Shown here one piece after another: positions 35,001-45,095 of a DNA stretch of 64,000 bases; positions within the stretch are counted from its first letter, which is position 1, and each line of letters starts with the position of its first letter. The translations under genes and the position numbers were made by a program. Below the pieces are notes generated by a model, which saw nothing but the letters and a program-made list of their open reading frames with translations, was not told where the DNA came from and ran no database searches. Source of the stretch: Luscinia megarhynchos. Its lineage: Eukaryota > Chordata > Aves > Passeriformes > Turdidae. Location of the stretch: NCBI GenBank assembly GCA_034336665.1, contig CM067564.1, positions 42,608,975 to 42,672,974 of the forward strand. Direction: 5' to 3'.

Positions 35001-38000
35001 GAAGGACTATTGCAGCCTGCTGCTGAGCCTGGAGAAAGCTGCAGGGTTTAATTCCCCTGATTCTGCTTTTTTTTTGGGGGCTGATCTGGGAGGTTTTGTA
35101 CTTTCTGTGACAAAGGTGGTCTCAGGGAGCACCTTGAGAACTCCAGCAGGTCTGAGATGAAGGAATCACAGAACCATGAATGGTTTGGGTTTGGAAAGGT
35201 TGATTACTCACCAGCACATCCCAGTGCTGTGTCATCTGTGGTGTTGTGTCATCTGTGGTGTGCCAATGCTGACAGCTGGCACCAGGCTGAGAGGAGAACA
35301 GACTGTTCCTTCCCTCCCCAACTGGAGATCTGCATGGGACAGGACTGGGTTTGCTGCAGTTTGTGTCTTTAGAGGACAGGAGATTTGTTCTATTATTGAA
35401 CTGTAGGATGGTTTAGGTGAGAAAATCATTGAAAATTTATTTAGTGCTTTGGGGGAGAGAGAAATTAAAAGCAAGTAGGAAAACAGGGATATTATTTCAG
35501 TCAAAATTTCTGAGGGAACTAGGATTAGTGTGTGAGAGGAGGAATTATTGTATTTTCTCATGCAATAGCTACAACTCCTTCCCTCTTCCCCACACACTGT
35601 TTGGCCACAGATTTAATTTTGCAAAGCCACAAGTGCAGCTATTCCTAAAGCCCTGCTGTGAAATTTGTGTGTCCTCCATGACAAATGGAATTTCCCAGCT
35701 GCTGTGCATGACACAAACCTCACACAGCAAACCCCAGGGAGAAAATGCTCTGTGAGGTGTCTGGGGCAAACCACCCCAAGTGCTTTTGGCTGGAAAGAGG
35801 TTTTCCATTCCCAGCTGACCTGGTTTCCCTTCTCTTCCCCAGTTTGAATATGTGTCCCAACACCTGGTGTTTGCCAACTGCATCCCCCTGATCCTGAAAT
35901 TCTTCAACCAGAACATCATGTCTTACATCACTGCCAAAAACAGGTACAGCCAATGCTGGGGGACAGAGAGAAATATGTGGAGGAAGCAAATCCCTTTGGC
36001 ATGATGAGAATGACTGGATGCTGGTTGGGCTGCTGAAATAAAACTGAAATAAAATAGGCTTCATCTTTAAAATAAAGTAGTTTTCATCTTCACATGGAGT
36101 CCTGGGGAGCCATCCAGTGCCACCAGGCATCTCTGGGCCACAGCTTCATCCAGGCCAGGTGGGGTGGGATTTTCCAGGTGTTTCCCACTTTTTACAGCTG
36201 TAATTCAGCTTTCCTGACTCACTCAGGTTTTCCATTCTTGTCACACTTTTGACTGCTGGTCTGAGAGGCACCAGCCCTGTTTTGAGCAGGGCACTGGCTG
36301 CACCTGAGACAGCACAGATCTTTCACAGCTCCCCAGGGCAGGATTGCTCTGTTTGGAGAGGAGCTCCACAGGGATGTTGGAATGATAAAAAAAATCCTTT
36401 TTCTTGCTTTTTGATGCTCTTTTTGTTGCTGTTCAGCTGCATGTGTAGGCTGTGTCTGTCTCCTGCATGGTATGGTTGTGTCTGTGTGAGGAGGCACACA
36501 TGGAAAAATAAGAAGTAATATGTTTATCCTCCTGCTATAAATATTTCCACTTCTGGTCCTGTGCTTTAAGTGGAGGAGGAAGCATCCCAGGAGCACTCAG
36601 CTCCCTCCTCTGCTCTGGGATGGAGGTTTCACAGGCAGGATATGCACCTGTGAGTGAGGTGGGATGTGCAGCTGGGTGCTCTGAGCCAGGGAGGTGTAAA
36701 TTCCAGTTTTGGGTGTATTTAATTAACTACTTTTACAAATTCCACAGGCCTGGAGGCTTTGAAAAACCTGATACTCTGAATATTCACTCACCATGAATTT
36801 CTTGCTGCCAACCTTTGAAACCTCAGATCTGTTTTGTTTACTTTTTTCCCCCCTTTTTAAATATGCATATGAATAACTCATCTGTCCTGTCTTAATGGAT
36901 CCAAATCCTCTGAGTCTTTATTAATGCACTCAGGATGGAGCTTTGGAGCCATTAAAGCAGTGCTGAGCCTGGGATCCTGTTTGGCTCCTGTGTTTCACAT
37001 GCTGGAGATGGGATTGTTCCCCACCCACATTACTTGTTGCATTTCCAGGCACAGAGCAGGAAAAATATTACAGGTTGCTGGGCATGATCATATAGATGAT
37101 ATTAAAAATTTCTCTCATGTTGGTTGGTTCCTAATTTCTTCTTTCCTGTTTTCTGCAGCATCTCTGTCCTGGATTATCCCCACTGCACAGTCTGTGACCT
37201 GCCTGAGCTCACAGCAGAAAGTCTGGTAAGCAGCACAGGAAGGGGGTTTGTGGCCAGGATTCCACAAATCCAGCATGAGGAAGGATTTAGGTTTTCTATT
37301 CTCTGCCTTTTTTTTTTTTTTTTTTTTTTTTTGTGACCCCCAACTTTTCCAAAATTAGATTTTCTTTTTTCCCCTCCAGGCTTGAAAATTCCTCCCATCA
37401 CTATTCTGAGTCACTGTCAGCTGTGGGAAGTGGGGAAGAGTCACTGCTGGTGTTGGGCACCCCATAAAAATAGTTTGGCTTAGGGTTTTCCCTCTGACAA
37501 AATAGAATCACAAATTCTATAAATCTAGAAATCACAAGATCATTGTGGCTGAAAAAAACCTCCAAGATCATCAAGTCTAATCTTTGATCAACCACCACCT
37601 TGTCCCCAGCCCAGAGCCCTGAGTGCCACCTCAGGAATTCCTGGGACACCTCCAGGGTGGAACTCCAAACCCCCCTGGGCAGTTCCAATCCCTGAGCACC
37701 CTTTCCATGAGGAATTCTTCCTGATGTCCAACCTGAGCCTCTCCTGGCACAGTCTGATGCTGTTTCCTCTTGTTCTGTCAAGACAAGGCTCTAAATTCTG
37801 CTTTGAAAAATAATTTACCCAGAGGCTGTTGCCTCCCAGCTTTCAATTGCTCTGAGCACTTCTGATCTATGAGATATCAATTTCAGAAATGAACCAAATT
37901 CCCTGTGGAGAGGAGCCTCAAGTATTCCAGAGCATGGATGGGCTGGGCAAGCACACAGACTGCAGATGGGATAATAATGCTGGCAGGTTCATAACTGCAA

Positions 38001-41000
38001 TAATTCCAGTGCAGGAGAGGTTGGACTCAGCACAGGGGAAAGCTTTGGGGTTAACAGGAAATAATGGATGGGGAATGGAGACCCTAAATCATTAAATAAT
38101 GGATGGGGAATGGAGACCCTAAATCATTAAATAATGCATAGGGAATTGAGATCCCTAAATCATTAAATAATGGGCAGGGAATGGAGACCCTAAATCATTA
38201 AATAATGGACAGGGAATGGAGACCCTAAATCATTAAAAAGGATCCTGAGCAAACCCAGTCCAGGCAGGGATGATCTCATGGTGCTGTTGCAATCTGAGAC
38301 TTGTGTTGTTTTCCTTAGATGTGTGAAAGCTGAAATAATCAGAAAGATTTTCCCCATGTGCACAGGCAGCTGGAGGCTGGGTGTCCCCACCCAGCCCTGC
38401 AGACTCCATCCCATCCTGGGCCAATGGGGACATCTAGTGACAACTGAGAGCTCCCTGCTAATCCTCACAGTCAACCTTAAGGCTGTAGGAGAAATCTGAA
38501 CGTTTTTAGGGCAAACATTCCCAGAGGGTTGTGACAGTTTGAGAGCTGTCACATCCAAGGACAGCACTTTTCACTTTCCTCCAGCAGAGAGATGTTATCC
38601 TCAAGGGAGAGCAATTTAATTAGAAAATATGCAGAAACCAACTTGAATTTTACCATGAGGGTTTGTCTTTGGGAAGATACCCATGGGAATAAGGATTTAC
38701 TAGGAATTAGACACACTTTGGTACTCGAGGTGTACATTTGTGAACACATTTCTATTTCTTCAGCCAGCACTTCATGTGTTGTTGTCCTTTTTTTTCCACT
38801 CTGATGAGTGATTTTAACATCCCTAACATTTCTTAGAGGATGTAACAGATGATTGTGCTCTCAGTGGGCTGAGCACAGGGATGTGTGTCTGGGGTATCCC
38901 AAGGAGAACCAGCTCTGCTGTCTCCCAAGGGGTGACTCCTGTCCCCACCTGGTGTAAATCTGGAGTGGTGGGGGATTCAGCCACCCTGTTGTGGGACAGG
39001 TTTTTTCAAATCCTGGCCAGTCCCCTTGTTCCCTCTCCTGTCACTCCAGAGGGGTCTGCAAAGGGTTTGATCCACCCTTTAAAAGGGGTGTTAAAGTCTG
39101 TTTAGCCTGTTCCCTCCTTCCATAAATCTGATGGAAAGACCCTTGACTGGTGACAAAGAAATCCATCAGCCTGAGAAATGGATATTTGCTTATTCCACTG
39201 GGATCTTTGGGAAAATTTCTTGGGTAGAGGGTGCAGGTTAGGCCTGGGCATGATGTGACACTGCAGTTTGGGATCCCAAAGCACCAGTCAGCATCCAGAG
39301 CACCTCAGTGACATTCTGGTGACATTCTGGTGACATCCCACCTCTGGATGCCTCTTGGGCACTGGAAGGGGCTGTTCAGGGAGGTTTGGAGTCCCCAGCC
39401 CTGTCCCAAGGACACTCAGGGCTCTGGGCTGGGGACAGGGTGGGAATCAGGCACAGCCTGGACTCGGTGACCTTGGAGGGCTTTTCCAGCCTCAGTGATT
39501 CCTTGGTTCTGTTTGGCATTGCCTTTGCAAGCAAAGGGGTTGTGCTGGTGGGATTTTCTTTTGTAAATCTGCTTTCAAAGCTGGATTGGACACTCTGAGA
39601 GAAGGGGCTCCCCCAAACTCCTGTGAGGGTGCCCAGATCCTGGAATGGCCTGAGTTTGAGTTTTTGCCCTGAGTTAAGAAGGATGCAGCTGGCTGTGAGT
39701 GGTTTATAAATTCAGCAGCCCTTGTTTTGCACTAATTCCCCAAATAGGATTTTTGTGGGACATTTCTCCTGTGCTTGGAGTTGTTCAAACATGGAGCAAG
39801 TTCCTGCAGTGGTGGAATTACTGCTCAAAGTACCACGGGCAATGTTTCCACAAGCTGCAGCTGAGGGTGTTTACAGTTTCCTAATATTTAAAACAATGTC
39901 TCAGCAGCACTTAGGCTGGAGGGGATTTTTGTTACAGAAAAGTCTGGTCCCCTTGATACAAACATTGCTATTTGTCATCCTGTGTGGATTTGTGATTTCC
40001 TTTTACTGGTCTGTAATGTGTGCTCTAAGCATGAATTAATTTATATAGTTACCAAAAGCAGTGGTGATCACCAGGCTGCAATTTGCTCTCTGGCTGTAAA
40101 CAAGGAATACAAATCTACCACAAAATGTATCTCCCATGGTGGAATAATGTGATTTATCCCATTATTGGCTCTTACTCTAAAAGCAGATTAAATTGGAGTT
40201 TTTTCAGAATGGTTACTGGAGTGTTTCAGAATAGTTTTCCCCAGAATCTGCTGATGATAACCCAAGTGAGGAGGCAGCCCTGCTGCTTGTCCTCCCTCAC
40301 AAATAAGACTTGTGCAGACAATAAAAATAAAGATTTCTGCCCAAGGACATCTCTGATGAGCACTGTGGTCAGGGTTGCACTTCTCCTCCTCTCCTTGCAG
40401 GAAGCTGGAGACAACAACCAGTTCTGCTGGAGGAATTTGTTCTCCTGCATTAACCTGCTGAGGATCCTCAACAAGCTGACCAAGTGGAAACACTCCAGGA
40501 CAATGGTAAGGGGGTGTCCCTCCCCTGAGACCCTCCAGCATTTCACCTGGAGCACATCCCTGCTCTGCACAGCGACTTCAGCCCAGCCTTGTGCTCTGGG
40601 TTTATAGTGGGACTGCTGGAGCTTCTGCTATTCATCATCTTCCCTTTTTTATTTCACACATTGAGCCTTAAATGCAGAAATGCTTTTTCTCCTGCAAATA
40701 ACATTATTGGTGCTACCCCCGAGCCCCATGCAGAGAGTGTTGGTTGTGTTGGACACTCCTGTTCTCTCTCTGGGGCTTTGAAACCCTGTGCAGAGAATGT
40801 TGGTTGTGTTTGTAAGGAAAATTAATCCACAAACACCAAAGGTTTATGTCCAAAAAGGAGACAGAGGAGTTGCTTTATTTGAATAAAGGAAGAGGCCAAG
40901 GGGCATTGCCCTGGGATCTCTCAGATTTTTGGAGGACTCAGCCTCCTTTTATCCCAATTTCCTGGCCCTTTTCCCTCTCTCTTTCCCCATTGGCTGAGGT

Positions 41001-44000
41001 ACTTGAGAGGCACAGACTTCCCTAAAACACCTGATACCTGAGATTCCCCTCTAATGTATAACCCTCTCTTTTACTTTTTAATTCTTACAGAATTCATGGT
41101 TTTTCCCCATTGCTTCTTTCATCTTCCAATATCCAATTTCATTTACCAGCAAACCTACAGTTTGTTTGTAAAGCCAAATCCCTTTTCCCATTCATCAGTC
41201 AGTGGAATCCCTTCCATTGTTTCTTTTATCTCTCAGTGCTAATTTTATCTACCAGCAGATCTACAGCTTGTTTGTAAAGACAAATGCAACATTCCCCTCA
41301 TGTTGGACACTCCTGTTCTCCCTCTGGCCCTTTGAAGCCCTGTGCAGAGAGTGTTGGTTGTATTGAACACTCCTGTTCTCTCTCTGGGTCTTTGAAGCCC
41401 TGTGCAGAGAGTGTTGGTTGTATTGAACACTCCTGTTCTCTCTCTGGGTCTTTGAAGCCCTGTGCAGAGAGTGTTGGTTGTGTTGGACACTCCTGTTCTC
41501 TCTCTGGGAATTTGAAGCCCTGTGCAGAGAGTGTTGGTTGTGTTGGACACTCCTGTTCTCTCTCTGGCCCTTTGAAGCCCTGTGCAGAGAGTGTTGGTTG
41601 TGTTGGACACTCCTGTTCTCTCTCTGGCCCTTTGAAGCCCTGTGCAGAGAGTGTTGGTTGTGTTGGACACTCCTGTTCTCTCTCTGGGAATTTGAAGCCC
41701 TGTGCAGAGAGTGTTGGTTGTTGGACACTCCTGTTCTCTGTCTGGGGGTTTGAAGCCCTGTGCAGAGAGTGTTGGTTGTGTTGGACACTCCTGTTCTCTC
41801 TCTGGGAATTTGAAGCCCTGTGCAGAGAGTGTTGGTTGTGTTGGACACTCCTGTTCTCTCTCTGGGAATTTGAAGCCCTGTGCAGAGAGTGTTGGTTGTG
41901 TTGGACACTCCTGTTCTCTCTCTGGGCCTTTGAAGCCCTGTGCAGAGAGTGTTGGTTGTGTTGGACACTCCTGTTCTCTCTCTGGCCCTTTGAAGCCCTG
42001 TGCAGAGAGTGTTGGTTGTGTTGGACACTCCTGTTCTCTCTCTGGCCCTTTGAAGCCCTGTGCAGAGAGTGTTGGTTGTGTTGGACACTCCTGTTCTCTC
42101 TCTGGCCCTTTGAAGCCCTGTGCAGAGAGTGTTGGTTGTGTTGGACACTCCTGTTCTCCCTCTGGGGGTTTTGAAGCCCTGTGCAGAGAGTGTTGGTTGT
42201 GTTGGACACTCCTGTTCTCCCCTGTGGCCCTTTGTGGCCCACAAGCCCCAGGTGCTGGTGCCCAAAGCAGCACAGTTTGTGTGGCTGCCCTGAGCACTCT
42301 GCATTACTCACAGCTCGTTTCCTGGCAGATGCTGGTGGTGTTTAAATCAGCCCCCATCCTGAAGCGTGCCCTGAAGGTGAAGCAGGCCATGATGCAGCTC
42401 TATGTGCTCAAGCTGCTGAAGATCCAGACCAAGTACCTGGGGAGGCAGTGGAGGAAGAGCAACATGAAGACCATGTCAGCCATCTACCAGAAGGTGCGGC
42501 ACCGCATGAACGACGACTGGGCCTATGGCAATGGTGAGAGCTGCCAGCCCCACCCCTGCCCTGGTGTGAAGGACAGGTGTCTGCCAAAAAAGGCAGAAAA
42601 CTTCTCTTTGAAATGGAGAATGTAAACCCCCTCCCTCCAAATTATTTTCATTTTGAAATTAAGGGGCTCTCAGGCAAAGAGATGGGAATTAGGAATAACA
42701 GTTCTTTACTAGGAACATTAAAATAGAAATGCAGGATTACAAAGAACAATCCCAAACCCTGCCAGAGTCAGAATCCAAGCTGACACCCGTCAGTCAGGCA
42801 GGGTGTTGGCAGCAGTCCCATTCAATGGTGGCTGCATCCTCCTGCAGGGGCAGATGTGGTTCAGCTGGAGCAGTGCTCCTGGAGAAGGTGCAGTTTCCTC
42901 TGAAGCTCCAGGGATGATGTGGGAAGGGTCTGGTTTTCCTCTGGAATGCAGTGGAAAGAAGGTGCCTTGGTGTCCCAAATCTCAGTTTTTCTCTGGGTAG
43001 GAAAGGCTTGGCTCCTGCCCTGGCTGGAGCATCTCCCAGTGGGATGATGGAATTTGATCAGTCATGCCCTGGGACTCCATGGCCATGAACAGGAGATATC
43101 TCCTGGAGGGAGGATGGGCTGTGGCAAAGATAAAGATGATTGCCCAGCTGGTTTAAAGCTGGCCCATGAGCAGATAATGTGTGCCAGGAGATCAGGGTCA
43201 CTGCCCCACCCATGGTGACAGAATCCACATTTCTGGCCACATCAACCCAGCACAGCCTGCCCCTGCCTTTGCACTCTGTGCACGTTCTCAATGGAAAGAA
43301 AATAAACACCGTGAAAGTTCACTAAAAATCCTTCTGTAAGCTATAGACTGTGTTACACTAAAAATTCCTATAAACCATAACAAAAAACATAGAGGGTTGA
43401 AGTGTTCAGAATATCCTTTACCCTGAAAAAAAGAGCATCTCTGTCCTGATAATGAATTATAAACAACAAAAAAAAAGAGAAATGAAAACAATTTTTGCTT
43501 TTAAACAGTTCATTCTTAAAAGTAAATACCCCATATCCCATAAACACAGTTCAAAAGAGCTGTGAAAACAGGAGGAGTTAGTGACAAGTAAAGCCACAAA
43601 AGAACTGGTTTTTTTTCTTCTTGTAGAAAAAACCCTATAACCAAACAAAAAAGATTATTATTTAAGTCAGTAAATAACTGAAGTGTTTCTATATGTTGTT
43701 AAGAAAGTGTGGAAGAAGGGAGGAGGGGATAGTCTAAAGGTTTCATTCTGAATTTATTATTTTCTTTGTGTTGTTAATAAGGTTTTTTTTCATTGCACCC
43801 TTTTAAGTTTTAAACCTGCCTTGCTTTCATTCATAATACTATCTTACAACAAAAAATAATTATATTGAAATTAAAACATCTAAACTACAACACTTATTAA
43901 TACATTAACCAAATAAAATCAAACTAAACCAAAGCACAACCAGCTTCACTTGGTTTGCCCTAAAACCTCTAAAATTGGGGATTTTTTCCAAAGTTTTATG

Positions 44001-45095
44001 GCACTGTCAGACTTAGAGCTTTGAAAATACTGGGATTTTTTCATGTTACCTGTTTGGATAATATGACATAATGTCATGGTTATTGCAGCTTTTCAGTATC
44101 ATTCATAGTTGCATTTGCCCAATTTAAAAAAAAAGGGGGTTAGGAGCTCATAATAAGCTCAGGAGGTTTTAAATGGTTTAAAAGTTGATCCTTGCTTCAG
44201 TGGTCAGTGGAGATTTTCAGTAAAAGTGGTGGAGTATTTGTGAAAAAATACAGTATATTATAAAATTATAAAATACAATAAATTATATAATATAATATAA
44301 TTTATTCTATTTTATAATTTTATTATATATTATGCATTAATTAATTATAATATATTATTAATTATAATATATAATATATGTGTATAATATATTATATATT
44401 ATACGATATAATTATAATATATAATATATTAATATTAATAAATACTATAGAATATGGATAAAATATGAATTTAAGTAATAAATTATATAATATAATGTAA
44501 TTAATATAACATATTTAACATGATATAATATTATATAACATAATATAACGTAATATAACATACTATAACATAATGTAACATAACGTAACATAATGTAATA
44601 TAATGTAATATAATATAACGTAATGTAATATAATATAATATAATATAATAGTAGTTATAGAGAGTCCTTAAAGCAGAAATCATTACATTTTGATGGGATA
44701 TATTAAATTGAAGTGCACCCATAATGGGATTTGGGTGGGAATAATGATAATTAGGAGTGGTTAGTTAACTGATGAGCCTTGAGGCTGTGAGGAGCGAGGG
44801 CAGAGCGAGGTTTCCCAGCCTGTGCTGTCCCTCCCGCCCCGCAGACATCGACGCCAGGCCCTGGGATTTCCAGGCCGAGGAGTGCACGCTGCGAGCCAGC
44901 ATCGAGGCGTTCAACAGCCGCCGCTACGACGGGGAGCGGCGGCCCGAGTTCGCGCCCGTGGACAACTGCCTGCAGAGCGTGCTGGGGCAGCGCCTGGAGC
45001 TGCCCCGCGACTTCCAGCGCTCCTACGAGCTCTGGCTGGAGAGGGAGGTGTTCTCACAGCCCATCCGCTGGGAGGAGCTGCTGCACGGCCACTGA
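16882..45095 (+). CDS. STRIP2: STRIP2, STRIPAK complex scaffold, complete (21 coding exons)
   Basis: Striatin-interacting protein 2, a core cytoplasmic subunit of the STRIPAK PP2A/kinase complex. Exons: 16882-17097, 18600-18669, 19905-19979, 20049-20183, 21657-21777, 23251-23319, 23391-23497, 23586-23713, 26491-26688, 29365-29588, 31488-31553, 32174-32237, 32931-33002, 33124-33198, 33611-33708, 34097-34223, 35843-35943, 37159-37225, 40401-40505, 42329-42533, 44845-45095. All borders are AG/GT and every phase matches, giving 2574 nt and 857 residues (human about 834). The N1221-type domain spans roughly residues 85-345, a low-complexity acidic linker 350-440, and the conserved C-terminal STRIP/Far11 domain 440-850 ([40 protein letters not shown]). 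STRIP2 rather than STRIP1 is shown by [18 protein letters not shown] and [16 protein letters not shown]. The start is set by the CpG promoter and the family N-terminus. Oddities: Gly-Pro and Gln runs (exons 1, 9). Confidence 0.97.
17500..17750. repeat. Minisatellite in STRIP2 intron 1 (GGGTCACCGGGATCCCACCG)
   Basis: Units of GGGTCACCGGGACCGGGTCA and CAGGATCCCATCGGGACC. A block of about 85 bp is duplicated. Confidence 0.85.
17880..18200 (+). promoter_or_regulatory. Unique intron 1 segment with clustered homeodomain-type motifs
   Basis: Non-repetitive stretch holding GGATTAG near 17935, ATTAATCCCGG near 18045 and TTAATTGAGTTGATTAGCC at 18119-18138. Regulatory function is only a guess from motif clustering close to the promoter. 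Confidence 0.25.
19085..19520. repeat. 21-bp minisatellite (GGAACAGGCAGGAATCCTGT)
   Basis: About 20 units in STRIP2 intron 2, with variants AGATAGGAATTCTGTA. Confidence 0.93.
20236..21595 (-). mobile_element. Broken gammaretrovirus-like ERV: integrase remnant plus 3' LTR
   Basis: Minus-strand element in STRIP2 intron 4. From about 21595 down to 20709 the three minus frames together show a frame-broken integrase: a CxxC zinc-end remnant, the HPQSSGQV core motif near 21260-21300, and a GRPY motif in the C-terminal part near 21100. It is interrupted by frameshifts and stops. No envelope region is seen before the LTR (about 20236-20690), which carries the polyadenylation signal AATAAA on the minus strand (plus-strand ggttatttatt). 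Gag and most of pol are absent. A related LTR lies at 30653. Old, non-functional copy. Confidence 0.8.
21805..22975. repeat. 1.2-kb polypyrimidine tract in STRIP2 intron 5
   Basis: Nearly pure C/T on the plus strand. 21890-22065 is about fourteen 12-bp units of CCCTTTCTTCTT; the rest is CTTCTCCTCATC-type repeat. It starts about 30 bp after exon 5. Long serine/phenylalanine/leucine frames on plus and lysine/glutamate frames on minus are by-products. Confidence 0.93.
22976..23250. repeat. Three 90-bp tandem units carrying the exon 6 acceptor
   Basis: Units contain CCCCTCTGTGACACTCCCAG, CCATTCCTTGGGGTGGGATG and GCCCCACAGGAACAGCCAG. The acceptor plus the first 10 exonic bases recur with AG ending at 23069 and 23160; the true acceptor ends at 23250. 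Confidence 0.9.
23771..24465 (-). mobile_element. Solo LTR, ERVL-like, 5-bp target duplication GTGTC
   Basis: 695-bp element in STRIP2 intron 8, minus orientation, starting TGTTGGGTTGATGTG and ending ACACCAGGA. Flanked by GTGTC at 23766-23770 and 24466-24470. Highly similar copies lie at 42557-43254 and 55041-55728. Confidence 0.85.
24620..25092 (-). mobile_element. Partial LTR related to the one at 27336
   Basis: Shares with 27336-27934 the order of a purine-rich tract, a CATGTTT block and a TAACCTATAGGAA / CAACCCATAGGAATAG match. Minus-strand AATAAA near 24675. The far end is cut by the next element. Confidence 0.6.
25093..25497 (-). mobile_element. Probable solo LTR
   Basis: Plus-strand start TGTGAAAAACACGG (minus end ...TTTTTCACA) with a minus-strand ATTAAA near 25135 and a TATA-like TTTAAATA near 25205. 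No clear target duplication; the distal border with the next LTR is uncertain. Confidence 0.55.
25498..26135 (-). mobile_element. Probable solo LTR
   Basis: Minus strand starts TGTGGGAGTCCAGACTG and ends GGGTTGTGACA. TATAAAA lies at the complement of about 25726 and AATAAA at the complement of about 25630, in the order expected of an LTR. No target duplication found. Confidence 0.6.
26290..26480. repeat. CTCTCC-type pyrimidine repeat before STRIP2 exon 9
   Basis: About 190 bp of CTCTCCTCTC repeats running into the exon 9 acceptor region, an extended polypyrimidine tract. Confidence 0.9.
26491..26688 (+). CDS. STRIP2: STRIP2 exon 9 with polyglutamine tract
   Basis: 198-bp exon encoding [19 protein letters not shown], then [14 protein letters not shown] and RAASPP, ending in eight pure CAG codons (26641-26664, residues 358-365) and basic RRAHRGRR. 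It is much richer in GC than its surroundings. The acceptor follows about 200 bp of CTCTCC-type pyrimidine repeats. LTRs lie on both sides. Confidence 0.95.
26743..27319 (-). mobile_element. Solo LTR, 5-bp target duplication CCTTT
   Basis: 577-bp minus-strand LTR (TGTGATAATTG ... GGACAACA) just after STRIP2 exon 9. CCTTT flanks both ends (26738-26742, 27320-27324). TATAAAA and AATAAA on the minus strand in the expected order. Confidence 0.8.
27336..27934 (-). mobile_element. Solo LTR, 6-bp target duplication CCCTCC
   Basis: 599-bp minus-strand LTR (TGTTGGGAAGG ... GGCTCCCACA). CCCTCC lies at 27330-27335 and 27935-27940. Minus-strand AATAAA (complement of TTTATTG near 27402). A 6-bp duplication is typical of ERVK-type integration. 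Confidence 0.8.
27957..28735 (-). mobile_element. Composite CR1 LINE fragment
   Basis: Plus-strand GGATGGTTTGGGTTGGAAGG is the complement of the CR1 3' end. A second CR1 3' end lies inside (CTCATTGCAGGGACACCTCC near 28510). 28175-28675 matches 51934-52434 almost base for base. Confidence 0.8.
29365..29588 (+). CDS. STRIP2: STRIP2 exon 10, acidic linker
   Basis: 224-bp exon encoding [17 protein letters not shown], an acidic stretch ([18 protein letters not shown]) and [12 protein letters not shown]. It joins the N-terminal and C-terminal domains. The segment is negatively charged and probably disordered, as in vertebrate relatives. Confidence 0.95.
30653..31290 (-). mobile_element. LTR plus adjacent internal stub, related to 20236
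   Basis: Minus orientation in STRIP2 intron 10. Same order of sequence as 20236-20775 (GCCTGGAGCCTCTACTGAAG, GATATCAGTGTGTTTGCAAC), with AATAAA on the minus strand. No coding frame. Confidence 0.75.
32240..32420. repeat. Short tandem repeat GGCATCCACCAGGGATATCC
   Basis: Four to five units with CACCAGGGACCCTCCTGGCATG, directly after STRIP2 exon 12. Confidence 0.85.
35157..35215 (-). mobile_element. CR1 3' end remnant
   Basis: GAATCACAGAACCATGAATGG followed by TTTGGGTTTGGAAAGG is the complement of a CR1 terminus. Very short. Confidence 0.45.
37500..37790 (-). mobile_element. CR1 LINE 3' fragment
   Basis: Plus strand shows AGAATCACAAATTCTATAAA, CCACCACCTTGTCCCCAGCC, GGGACACCTCCAGGGTGG and GAGGAATTCTTCCTGATGTC, the complement of the CR1 3' region. 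Confidence 0.7.
38040..38240. repeat. About 33-bp minisatellite (ACCCTAAATCATTAAATAAT)
   Basis: Five units with GGACAGGGAATGGAG in STRIP2 intron 18. Confidence 0.9.
39354..39512 (+). mobile_element. CR1 LINE 3' fragment, sense
   Basis: TGGACTCGGTGACCTTGGAG followed by GGCTTTTCCAGCCTCAGTGA is the CR1 3' end read in the plus direction. Confidence 0.6.
40727..42232. repeat. 60-bp minisatellite, about 17 units, split by a solo LTR
   Basis: Unit of 60 bp with CTGTGCAGAGAGTGTTGGTT, GTGTTGGACACTCCTGTTCT and CTCTCTGG-CCTTTGAAGCC. About two units lie at 40727-40810 and about 15 at 41301-42232, interrupted by the LTR. Because 60 is divisible by 3, frames of about 300 codons stay open on both strands. 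They show 20-residue periodicity and are not genes. Confidence 0.95.
40811..41300 (-). mobile_element. Solo LTR, ERV1-like, 4-bp target duplication TGTT
   Basis: 490-bp minus-strand LTR (TGAGGGGAATG ... TTTTCCTTACA) inserted in the 60-bp array. TGTT lies at 40807-40810 and 41301-41304, and removing the element restores the repeat unit. A CCAAT box, GATAAAAGG TATA and CAAATAAAGC polyadenylation signal are in LTR order on the minus strand. The U3 end contains a direct repeat (CTACAGTTTGTTTGTAAAG / CTACAGCTTGTTTGTAAAG). Confidence 0.9.
42557..43254 (-). mobile_element. Solo LTR, ERVL-like, second copy
   Basis: Closely similar to 23771-24465, same orientation, in STRIP2 intron 20. Ends TGTGCTGGGTTGATG / ACACCAGGGCA; no clear target duplication. 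Confidence 0.8.
43255..44250. other. AT-rich STRIP2 intron 20, no feature recognised
   Basis: Unique AT-rich intron sequence with homopolymer runs. Nothing coding. Confidence 0.6.
44250..44660. repeat. TAATATAAT-type AT-rich low-complexity block
   Basis: Over 400 bp of almost pure A/T with ATAATATATAATATATT and AACATAATGTAACAT patterns, about 190 bp before the last STRIP2 exon. Confidence 0.9.

Noticed and set aside
41245..42311. Three overlapping frames of about 340 codons, and the array as a possible CRISPR
   Set aside because: The 60-bp units are contiguous with no unique spacers and lie in a spliced vertebrate gene; the frames come from a unit length divisible by 3.
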